DNA from: an uncultured Eubacterium sp.
GTDB lineage: Bacteria > Bacillota > Clostridia > Lachnospirales > Lachnospiraceae
Length of the DNA: 5,800 bases
Assembly (NCBI GenBank): GCA_905236735.1
Contig: CAJOOU010000183.1
Coordinates: forward strand, 1 to 5,800
Direction: 5' to 3'
Under the pieces are notes generated by a model. That model was not told the origin of the DNA. It saw nothing but the letters and a program-made list of their open reading frames with translations, and did no database searches. This document shows positions 1-4,966 of the stretch, piece after piece; the first letter of the stretch is position 1; every line of letters begins with the position of its first letter. The position numbers were made by a program, and so were the translations under genes.

Positions 1-143
1 AGTCAGTTGGCAAAAACGCATTCAGCGGCATTAGCTCAAAGGCGGTTATAGTACTTAAGGGCACCAAAAAGCAGGTGGCAAAGGCTAAAAAGCTCATTGA
101 AAAATCAGGTATTAGTTCAAATGTAACTGTTAAAAGAGGCTAA
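1..143 (+). CDS. C-terminal end of a BspA-like leucine-rich-repeat surface protein (partial)
   Basis: This is the 3' end of a gene that enters from the left. The frame starts at base 3 and gives 46 codons before TAA at 141-143. The first residues read SVGKNAFSGISSKA, which resembles the last leucine-rich repeat of BspA-type (LRR_5) proteins with its 'IGxNAFxGI' pattern. A lysine-rich tail follows (roughly LKGTKKQVAKAKKLIEKSG) and ends in VTVKRG. Many Lachnospiraceae secreted or cell-surface LRR proteins end in this way, with a basic segment after the final repeat and no sorting signal. The likely role is adhesion or binding at the cell surface. The N-terminus, signal peptide and other domains are outside the window, so the whole-protein function cannot be read. 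A strong terminator lies about 40 bp after the stop. The assignment rests on a short stretch and is moderately secure. Confidence 0.6.
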   Translation, partial: SVGKNAFSGISSKAVIVLKGTKKQVAKAKKLIEKSGISSNVTVKRG

Positions 144-173
144 TATTTTTAAAAGTTTGCAAAAACGCTTATG

Positions 174-1043
174 TTACAATGACAGGCGCCGGTCCGGAAC
201 CGGCGCCTTTTTATTTAATGAGCCGGGGGAAGCGTTGTAAACCTTTCGGAAGGCTCTGAGGAAACTTGAATAATCACCAAAGCCACATTCTTCGGCAGCC
301 TTCATGGCAGGGGTACCCTTCTTTATGGATTCGGAGGCAAGTGCGAGCCTTTTGTTTACTATGTATGAATGCAGGGTATAGCCGGTGACCTCTTTAAAGC
401 GGTGCATAAGATAGTATTTGCTCAGGAAGAATTCTTCGGCAATACCGTCATTTGTAATATTTTCGGTTATATGGTTGCTTATGTACAAAAGTACCGAATC
501 AATAAGCTTATCGCCGGGATAGTCTGTGCCGTGTCTTGAGGAATCGAGTTTAATATAAGCGCGATTTAAATGTACGAAAAACTGCAGAAAGTAAGAAGCG
601 GTAAGAATACCTTCGCCGTAGCCTTCTTCTGTCAGGGAAGCCTCTAAAAGGGTCAAATCGTTTTTTAATTCGTTAAGAAGTTTTAATTCGGGTCTAAGGA
701 GACATTTACCGGCGCTCATTGCAATACCAAAGCAGCTGCCTAGGTTTTCGGGATAGCTTAAGGGGGATTCCAAAAACCCGGGACGGGTCCATATAACAAT
801 TCTTTCGTATACAGCGGAAGGGCTTATGACAGGTTTGTGCAGGCAGTGGTGACGCACTAAAAGTATATCTCCGGGTTTTAGTATGTAAGGCCTGCCGTCG
901 ACATAGTAGGTTACATCACCTGAAATAAATAAAATAACTTTGTTAAAGTCATGAAAGTGATATGGGAACTGTTTTGCGGTCCTGTCTTTGATATGGAAGT
1001 ATTTAAAGTTTTCGGTCAGATAACCGGATTTTTGGTTTGACAT
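174..1043 (-). CDS. AraC-family transcriptional regulator with N-terminal cupin sensor domain
   Basis: This encodes a 289-residue cytoplasmic DNA-binding regulator, a normal length for the family. Residues about 15-90 form an AraC-type cupin sensor: HFHDFNKVILFISG at 29-42, a PGDILLV turn at 57-63, and histidines 65, 66 and 69. This domain usually binds a small ligand such as a sugar. Residues about 183-278 are the paired helix-turn-helix domain: IAEEFFLSKYYLMHRFKEVTG (first helix pair, 201-221) and AAEECGFGDYSSFLRAFRK (second, 249-267), followed by the usual Y-x-x-S-P. The ATG at 1041-1043 was chosen because AAGGAG lies 9 nt upstream. The in-frame ATG at 1092-1094 has no such site and falls inside the promoter. 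The last dozen residues (about KAPVPDRRLSL) go beyond the usual family end and are encoded by the opposing gene's terminator. The ligand and target genes cannot be read. The divergent DapF-like gene and the regulator's own promoter are the obvious candidates. Confidence 0.93.
   Translation of the reverse strand: MSNQKSGYLTENFKYFHIKDRTAKQFPYHFHDFNKVILFISGDVTYYVDGRPYILKPGDILLVRHHCLHKPVISPSAVYERIVIWTRPGFLESPLSYPENLGSCFGIAMSAGKCLLRPELKLLNELKNDLTLLEASLTEEGYGEGILTASYFLQFFVHLNRAYIKLDSSRHGTDYPGDKLIDSVLLYISNHITENITNDGIAEEFFLSKYYLMHRFKEVTGYTLHSYIVNKRLALASESIKKGTPAMKAAEECGFGDYSSFLRAFRKVYNASPGSLNKKAPVPDRRLSL
185..212 (+). terminator. Rho-independent terminator of the BspA-like gene
   Basis: A perfect 9-bp GC-rich stem (GGCGCCGGT at 185-193 with ACCGGCGCC at 199-207) has a 5-nt loop and is followed directly by TTTTTATTT. 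The U-tract is on the plus strand only, so it ends transcripts arriving from the BspA-like gene. It lies wholly within the last codons of the opposing AraC-family gene. Confidence 0.92.
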
Positions 1044-1052
1044 AGCCTCTTT

Positions 1053-1058
1053 CTCCTT
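1053..1058 (-). promoter_or_regulatory. Ribosome binding site fixing the AraC-family start
   Basis: AAGGAG on the minus strand lies 9 nt before the ATG at 1041-1043. It decides in favour of the 289-residue protein over a 306-residue version starting at 1094. With the promoter at 1066-1094, the transcript would begin at about 1059, so this site sits almost at the 5' end of the mRNA. Confidence 0.85.
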
Positions 1059-1065
1059 TTGTGAA

Positions 1066-1094
1066 ATTATACAGCACTTTTTGCATAGTTTCAA
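1066..1094 (-). promoter_or_regulatory. Sigma-A promoter of the AraC-family gene
   Basis: Reading the minus strand: TTGAAA (1094-1089), 17 bp, then a perfect TATAAT (1071-1066). The predicted start is near 1059, leaving a leader of only about 16 nt. It is back-to-back with the promoter of the DapF-like gene, so a regulator bound between them could control both. Confidence 0.82.
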
Positions 1095-1108
1095 GCAATA
1101 TATGCTCT

Positions 1109-1136
1109 TTTATATGGTAAAAGTGTAGGGTATAAT
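1109..1136 (+). promoter_or_regulatory. Sigma-A promoter of the DapF-like gene
   Basis: A perfect TATAAT at 1131-1136 is preceded, 16 bp upstream, by TTTATA (1109-1114), a partial -35 box matching four of six consensus bases. The predicted start is near 1143, giving a leader of about 43 nt that contains the AAGGAGG site. The weak -35 box suggests it may need an activator, and the divergent AraC-family protein would be a natural candidate (inference). Confidence 0.65.
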
Positions 1137-1171
1137 GCAAACAGTTAAAAGAGTAATCCGGCGCATAAAGC

Positions 1172-1178
1172 AAGGAGG
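1172..1178 (+). promoter_or_regulatory. Ribosome binding site fixing the DapF-like start
   Basis: AAGGAGG lies 7 nt before ATG 1186 but only 1 nt before the in-frame ATG at 1180. This spacing favours 1186, giving a protein that begins MDTIAMSKYHG. Confidence 0.8.
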
Positions 1179-1185
1179 AATGGTT

Positions 1186-1578
1186 ATGGATACAATTGCA
1201 ATGAGTAAATATCACGGTCTCGGAAACGATTATCTGGTATTGGACCCGAATAAAAATGACATAAAGCTCCAGAGGCGCCAGGTAGAAAACATCTGCCGCA
1301 GGAATTTCGGAGTATGCGCAGATGATGTTATTTACGGTCCGGTTATTGAGGATGGGAAAATAACTGTATGCATTTACAATCATGATGGAATCTTAGAGGA
1401 AAATAAAAATGCGGTCAGTATTTTTGCCAAATATCTTAAGGACAGTGGTTATATTTCTCAGCCGGTATGCACGGTAAAGACATTTGCGGGTGAAAAGCAG
1501 GTGGATATGCCTGAGGATGCTCACTTAGGAGGTTCCCCGGTGGGAACAATTCATCTTGCTGAGAATTTCTTCTCATAA
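1186..1578 (+). CDS. Truncated, probably inactive DapF-like (diaminopimelate epimerase) protein
   Basis: This gene encodes 130 residues, against about 270-280 for diaminopimelate epimerase, which interconverts LL- and meso-diaminopimelate for lysine and peptidoglycan synthesis. The N-terminus is clearly DapF-like: KYHGLGNDYLVLD at 8-20, RRNFGV at 38-43, YGPVIEDGK at 50-58, and NHDG...SIFAKYLKDSGY at 65-89. The motif that carries the first catalytic cysteine (normally C/S-G-N-G-x-R) reads ENKNAVSIF at 72-80, and the usual G-x-G-A-D-G reads GVCADDV. The second half, with the second catalytic cysteine, is absent. The final segment (GGSPVGTIHLAENFF) resembles the extreme C-terminus of DapF, which suggests an in-frame internal deletion. 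ATG 1186 was chosen because AAGGAGG (1172-1178) lies 7 nt upstream; the ATG at 1180 is too close to it and the one at 1135 overlaps the -10 box. Its intact frame, promoter, ribosome site and terminator suggest it is still expressed. Epimerase activity is very unlikely. It is either a decaying paralogue or a small protein with a new role. Confidence 0.75.
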   Translation: MDTIAMSKYHGLGNDYLVLDPNKNDIKLQRRQVENICRRNFGVCADDVIYGPVIEDGKITVCIYNHDGILEENKNAVSIFAKYLKDSGYISQPVCTVKTFAGEKQVDMPEDAHLGGSPVGTIHLAENFFS

Positions 1579-1611
1579 ATAATGGTACAAAATGAGCGAG
1601 ACTTGAAAAAG

Positions 1612-1642
1612 AGAGTCATCTATCCGGTGGCTCTTCTTTTTT
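1612..1642 (+). terminator. Rho-independent terminator of the DapF-like gene
   Basis: AGAGTCATC (1612-1620) pairs with GGTGGCTCT (1626-1634) through nine pairs, three of them G-U, around the loop TATCC. TCTTTTTT follows. It starts 33 bp after the stop of the DapF-like gene and precedes the argS promoter, so the short gene is a transcription unit of its own. The closeness of stop and terminator suggests that the original gene end has been kept. Confidence 0.82.
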
Positions 1643-1653
1643 ATGGAAAAATA

Positions 1654-1662
1654 TGATAAAAT
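1654..1662 (+). promoter_or_regulatory. Probable extended -10 promoter of argS
   Basis: TGATAAAAT at 1654-1662 fits an extended -10 element (TG-N-TAAAAT). The best -35 candidate, TTCTTT (1634-1639, 17 bp upstream), is poor and lies in the U-tract of the preceding terminator. The predicted start is near 1669, with a 27-nt leader. This is too short for a T-box or other riboswitch. Confidence 0.5.
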
Positions 1663-1695
1663 TATGCGGTAGTAAGTGAAAGAGGTTGAGGTTAA

Positions 1696-3477
1696 ATGCA
1701 GAATATACTTGATATACTTTCGAGAGAAACAAAGAAGGCCTTTGAAGAGGCAGGATATGAATCGGATAGAGTTACGGTGACGCTTTCAAACAGGCCGGAT
1801 TTATGCGATTATCAGTGTAACGGAGCAATGCCGCTTGCTAAGACGGCGCATAAGGCTCCTATAATGATAGCTCAGGAAGTGGCTGAAAAGATGGCCGGAT
1901 GTGAGTTTCTGGAAAGTGCAGAAGCTGTTAATCCGGGATTTTTGAATTTGGTGATATCAAAAAGCTTTCTGGCGGATTATATAAATCAGATGGAAGAAGA
2001 TGATGATCTCGGATTTGAGAAGGTGGAAAATCCGAAAACGATTATTATAGATTACGGCGGACCTAATGTGGCAAAGCCGCTGCATGTAGGTCATCTGCGT
2101 TCAGCAATTATCGGTGAGTCCATTAAAAGAATCGGAAGATATGTGGGCAATAAGGTAATAGGTGATGTGCATCTGGGAGACTGGGGTCTTCAGATGGGGC
2201 TGATTATCACAGAACTTAGGGAAAGAAAGCCGGAACTGGTATACTTTGATGAAAACTATGAAGGAGAATATCCTTCAGAGGCGCCGTTTACCGTATCCGA
2301 GCTTGAAGAAATCTACCCGACGGCATCGGGCAGGTCTAAGGAAGATGAAAACTATAAGAATGAAGCACTCGAAGCTACGGCTCAGCTGCAGGCGGGGCGA
2401 AGAGGGTATCAGGCGCTGCTTAAACACATTCTTGATGTTTCCGTTACCGATTTAAAGAAAAATTACAGTAATCTCAATGTGGAATTTGACCTTTGGCTCG
2501 GCGAATCCGATGCCCAGAAGTATGTTCCGGATATGATAGAAAATATGGAAAAAAGCGGCATTGCTCATGAGAGCGAAGGCGCTCTTGTGGTTGATGTATC
2601 TGAAGAAGGCGACTCTAAGGAAATCCCACCGTGCATTGTCAGAAAGTCGGATGGAGCCTCACTTTATGCAACTACCGATCTTGCTACCCTGGTGCAGAGA
2701 ATGAAGGATTATAAGCCGGATAAGGTTTTATATGTCGTAGATAAAAGGCAGGATATGCATTTTACTCAGGTATTCAGGACGGCCAGAAAAGCCGGTATAG
2801 TAGGAGAAAACACCGAACTTGAATTTCTCGGATTCGGCACTATGAATGGTAAAGACGGTAAGCCTTTTAAGACAAGAGAAGGCGGGGTAATGAGGCTTGA
2901 GCACCTGATACAGGACATTGATGATGAGATGTATAAAAAGATAAGCGAAAATGCGCTTTCAAAGAGTGATGACTTCGACCGGTCAGAGGCTGAAAAGATT
3001 GCTAAAATCGTCGGGCTGTCAGCCATCAAATACGGAGATTTGTCAAATCAGGCTTCTAAAAACTATGTCTTTGATATTGACAGGTTTACTTCATTTGAAG
3101 GTAATACCGGGCCGTATATCCTGTATACGATAGTGCGTATCAAATCTATTCTGGAGAAGTACAGCGCATCGGGAAGGTCTGCTGAGGGCAAGAAGGTTTT
3201 GGAAGAGTTTAATGAGACTCAGAAAAACCTTATGCTTGAACTTGTTAAATTTGAGGGAGTTATTAAAGATGCCTATGAAGGCAGCGCACCTCACAAAATC
3301 TGTGCATATATATATGATATATCAAATGCATTTAACCGCTTTTATCATGAGGTAAATATTATGGCGGAAGAAGATGCTCAAAAACAGGCAGGTTACATAA
3401 AACTGCTCGACCTTACAAAGAGAGTGCTTGAGCAGTGTATAGAACTTTTGGGATTTGGTGCACCTGATTATATGTAG
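1696..3477 (+). CDS. argS: Arginyl-tRNA synthetase
   Basis: This class I aminoacyl-tRNA synthetase charges tRNA-Arg with arginine using ATP in the cytoplasm. The 593 residues are a full family length. Residues about 1-90 are the ArgRS-specific N-terminal domain that contacts the tRNA D-loop. The catalytic Rossmann domain follows, with GGPNVAKPLHVGHLRS at 121-136 carrying the HIGH signature as HVGH (130-133), and DWGLQMG at 162-168. The KMSKS position is the relaxed form usual in ArgRS, GKDGKPFKTREGG, with KPFKTR at 389-394. FEGNTGPY (467-474) opens the C-terminal DALR anticodon-binding domain, which runs to the typical terminal methionine (GAPDYM). ATG 1696 is preceded by AGAGG (1681-1685) and GAGG (1688-1691). 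A membrane protein gene follows 11 bp downstream in the same operon. No frameshift or missing motif was seen. The identification is very secure. Confidence 0.98.
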   Translation: MQNILDILSRETKKAFEEAGYESDRVTVTLSNRPDLCDYQCNGAMPLAKTAHKAPIMIAQEVAEKMAGCEFLESAEAVNPGFLNLVISKSFLADYINQMEEDDDLGFEKVENPKTIIIDYGGPNVAKPLHVGHLRSAIIGESIKRIGRYVGNKVIGDVHLGDWGLQMGLIITELRERKPELVYFDENYEGEYPSEAPFTVSELEEIYPTASGRSKEDENYKNEALEATAQLQAGRRGYQALLKHILDVSVTDLKKNYSNLNVEFDLWLGESDAQKYVPDMIENMEKSGIAHESEGALVVDVSEEGDSKEIPPCIVRKSDGASLYATTDLATLVQRMKDYKPDKVLYVVDKRQDMHFTQVFRTARKAGIVGENTELEFLGFGTMNGKDGKPFKTREGGVMRLEHLIQDIDDEMYKKISENALSKSDDFDRSEAEKIAKIVGLSAIKYGDLSNQASKNYVFDIDRFTSFEGNTGPYILYTIVRIKSILEKYSASGRSAEGKKVLEEFNETQKNLMLELVKFEGVIKDAYEGSAPHKICAYIYDISNAFNRFYHEVNIMAEEDAQKQAGYIKLLDLTKRVLEQCIELLGFGAPDYM

Positions 3478-3488
3478 GAGGAGAGTTT

Positions 3489-4259
3489 ATGTTTGGCAAA
3501 AAGAAGGATGAAGAAATAATACTTGAGGTAGCAAAAAAAGAGAGCGCATCATCTACAATAGTGCTTGTGGTTGCTTCGCTTTTATGTATATTTACGGGGC
3601 TTGTACTTTTGTATGTGCCGCAGATTACTTCTTTGGCCATAACATATATATATCTTGCCGGAATCATTATATGGGGAGTCTATGTTCTGGTGAGGTATTT
3701 TCAACTCGAAAACTACAAAAAATACCATGATTATTCTTTCTCAGCCGGAGCTGTAGCCCTGGTGCTGGGATGCTGCGGTCTTGTAAGAGCAAATGGTATA
3801 TCGCAGAACCTTGACGGCTATATAGGCGTGGCAGTCCTTATGCTTGGCATTATAATGCTTCAAAATGCCATAAGAATGAAATTTACAAACAACATATTAT
3901 GGGGAGTTGAGCTGGGACTGTCGCTTTTAAGTGTTATTTGCGCTGTTATTATTCTTACCGGATTTAAGGCCGTACTGGATATGGCAGACGGACTCGAATA
4001 TTATATGCTTGTTGCCGGCGGGGCATTTAGCATAATATCAATACCTATTGTTGCATATGGGATACATCGCAATAAAAAGAGGGAAGAAAGACGGTTTGAA
4101 GTGGCTGATATGGCGTCACAGATACAGCTGGATGATGTAACAGAGCCGCTTATTACCGAAGAAAACGGCGTTTATGAGGAAAAAGCAGAAGAGTCCGGCG
4201 GCTTAATAGCCGAGGGACTCTCCGATGAGGATGACATGAATTCTGCCGGGGATGCTTGA
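3489..4259 (+). CDS. HdeD/DUF308-like six-segment membrane protein with acidic C-terminal tail
   Basis: A 256-residue integral membrane protein of unknown function. Hydrophobic segments lie at about 22-43, 47-70, 82-100, 108-128, 137-157 and 170-192, with short loops. This six-helix arrangement resembles the HdeD/DUF308 family, a group linked in some bacteria to acid or membrane stress; the assignment here is by pattern only. A lysine/arginine patch (HRNKKREERR, 193-202) follows the last helix and suggests a cytoplasmic C-terminus. The tail at 203-256 is strongly acidic and probably disordered (for example GLSDEDDMNSAGDA). The start is clear: AGGAGG (3476-3481) overlaps the argS stop and lies 7 nt before the ATG, so translation is probably coupled to argS. 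The last 57 bp are shared antisense with the LUD-domain gene, and most of the preceding tail codons form that gene's terminator. No clear terminator of its own was seen downstream. Confidence 0.85.
   Translation: MFGKKKDEEIILEVAKKESASSTIVLVVASLLCIFTGLVLLYVPQITSLAITYIYLAGIIIWGVYVLVRYFQLENYKKYHDYSFSAGAVALVLGCCGLVRANGISQNLDGYIGVAVLMLGIIMLQNAIRMKFTNNILWGVELGLSLLSVICAVIILTGFKAVLDMADGLEYYMLVAGGAFSIISIPIVAYGIHRNKKREERRFEVADMASQIQLDDVTEPLITEENGVYEEKAEESGGLIAEGLSDEDDMNSAGDA
4177..4221 (-). terminator. Probable Rho-independent terminator of the LUD-domain gene, inside the opposing gene
   Basis: A two-tier hairpin has an outer stem AGAGTCC (4190-4196) with GGACTCT (4215-4221), a 2x2 internal loop, an inner stem CGGCT (4199-4203) with AGCCG (4208-4212) and a TAAT loop. 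On the minus strand it is followed by an interrupted U-rich run ending in CTTTTT (to about 4181). On the plus strand no T-run follows. The LUD stop codon (4203-4205) sits at the edge of the loop. The U-tract does not abut the stem, so efficiency is uncertain. Confidence 0.6.
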
Positions 4260-4841
4260 GTGTCTGGTATAGACAAACTGGCTGCATATGGTATCCTCTG
4301 ACATACAGTCGATACATCTGCCTGTTTTTGAGCAGGGTGTATTTTTGTCAAGCCTGATGCAGTTTTCCGGAGCAGCAGTATTGCGGGCTCTTTTGATTGC
4401 AGAATCAAGATCCGGACAGACTTTGTTCATGCCGCAGACTACAAATACCTTTTTGGGACCGTAAATGAGGGCTGCTGTACGGTTGCCGAGCCCATCAATA
4501 TTGAAAAGTTCGCCGTTTGCAGTAATGGCGTTTGTACTCATAAGGTAAAAGTCGGCCGAAAATGATTTCAGATAGAGCTCTTCCATATCGGCGTAGGTCT
4601 GGTCAGGTTTTCTTAAGTAGAGTGTGAGGTCTTCCCTTTTAGGGAGGGCTTCTTTTATACCCATTTCCTCAAGGGTCTGGGTGCCGCCTACACCTACGCT
4701 TGCGCCGGGAGTCAGGCTGGCCATGAGAAAATCAGAAGCTTCTTTGGCATTATCAAAGTATGAGCCTTTCATATGTCTTTTTTCAAGATTTTTAATGATT
4801 GTTTGTGACAGATTTTTGTAATATTCCTTTTTATTCTTCAT
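4203..4841 (-). CDS. LUD-domain protein (LutC/YkgG-like)
   Basis: A 212-residue cytoplasmic protein of the LUD (lactate utilisation, formerly DUF162) family. Members act in or beside lactate and other organic-acid oxidation, usually with iron-sulfur partners. Family landmarks in order are SVGVGGTQTLEEMG (49-61), ADFYLMSTNAITANGELFN (96-114), IDGLGNRTAALIYGPKK (115-131), VVCGMNKVCPDLDSAI (134-149), RARNTAAPENCIRL (151-164) and the end RIHVILIGESLGY. A cysteine cluster, C170-x5-C176-x2-C179-x6-C186, sits near the C-terminus and could bind metal or an iron-sulfur cluster (inference). ATG 4839-4841 has AAGGAGA 7 nt upstream. It is a single-gene unit: no lutA- or lutB-like partner is present, so the substrate cannot be named. 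Its 3' end overlaps the opposing membrane protein gene by 57 bp. The family call is secure; the precise role is unknown. Confidence 0.92.
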   Translation of the reverse strand: MKNKKEYYKNLSQTIIKNLEKRHMKGSYFDNAKEASDFLMASLTPGASVGVGGTQTLEEMGIKEALPKREDLTLYLRKPDQTYADMEELYLKSFSADFYLMSTNAITANGELFNIDGLGNRTAALIYGPKKVFVVCGMNKVCPDLDSAIKRARNTAAPENCIRLDKNTPCSKTGRCIDCMSEDTICSQFVYTRHSSIPGRIHVILIGESLGY

Positions 4842-4873
4842 TTTCTTGTCTCCTTAACTAATGGAATATGATG

Positions 4874-4902
4874 ATTTTATCAGTGGTTTGAGAAAGTGTC
4901 AA
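4874..4902 (-). promoter_or_regulatory. Sigma-A promoter of the LUD-domain gene
   Basis: On the minus strand, a perfect TTGACA (4902-4897) and TAAAAT (4879-4874) are separated by exactly 17 bp. The predicted start is near 4867, about 25 nt before the ATG. Its -35 box lies 30 bp from that of the divergent rightward promoter, across an A/T-rich stretch that may serve both as an UP element. Confidence 0.87.
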
Positions 4903-4923
4903 ATTTAAATTTACATAATTTGA

Positions 4924-4955
4924 AAAAATGTGTTGACAATTCAGAAAAATGTGTT
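4924..4955 (+). repeat. Tandem 11-bp direct repeat across the rightward promoter
   Basis: AAAAATGTGTT occurs exactly at 4924-4934 and again at 4945-4955. The 21-bp period is two helical turns, placing both copies on the same DNA face. The first copy runs into the -35 box (TTGACA) and the second ends on the first base of the -10 box. This is the geometry expected of paired operator half-sites for a repressor or activator. I do not recognise the motif as a known operator. Confidence 0.7.
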
Positions 4956-4960
4956 ATTAT
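4933..4960 (+). promoter_or_regulatory. Strong sigma-A promoter pointing towards the G3E GTPase gene
   Basis: A perfect TTGACA (4933-4938) is followed, after 16 bp, by TATTAT (4955-4960). TG at 4952-4953 makes this an extended -10 element, and the upstream DNA is A/T-rich. The predicted start is near 4967. The first feature downstream is a strong terminator, so most transcripts should stop after about 95 nt unless readthrough occurs. I found no equally good promoter between that terminator and the GTPase gene. Confidence 0.83.
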
Positions 4961-4966
4961 GATATT

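Noticed and set aside
1041..1094. Longer AraC-family start at ATG 1092-1094 (17 extra residues)
   Set aside because: The extra codons cover the -10 and -35 boxes of the gene's own promoter and have no ribosome site, whereas the ATG at 1041-1043 has AAGGAG at ideal spacing.
1135..1185. Upstream start at ATG 1135 for the DapF-like gene
   Set aside because: That ATG overlaps the TATAAT box and would lie upstream of the transcription start. The AAGGAGG at 1172-1178 points to 1186.
1579..1640. A frameshifted remainder of dapF after the stop at 1578
   Set aside because: All frames after the stop are short and run straight into the terminator. Nothing resembles the DapF C-terminal domain, so an internal deletion fits better than a frameshift.
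1579..1695. T-box or other riboswitch leader for argS
   Set aside because: No AGGGTGGNACCGCG-type sequence is present, and the predicted argS leader after the terminator is only about 27 nt. The hairpin at 1612-1634 is best read as the terminator of the upstream gene.
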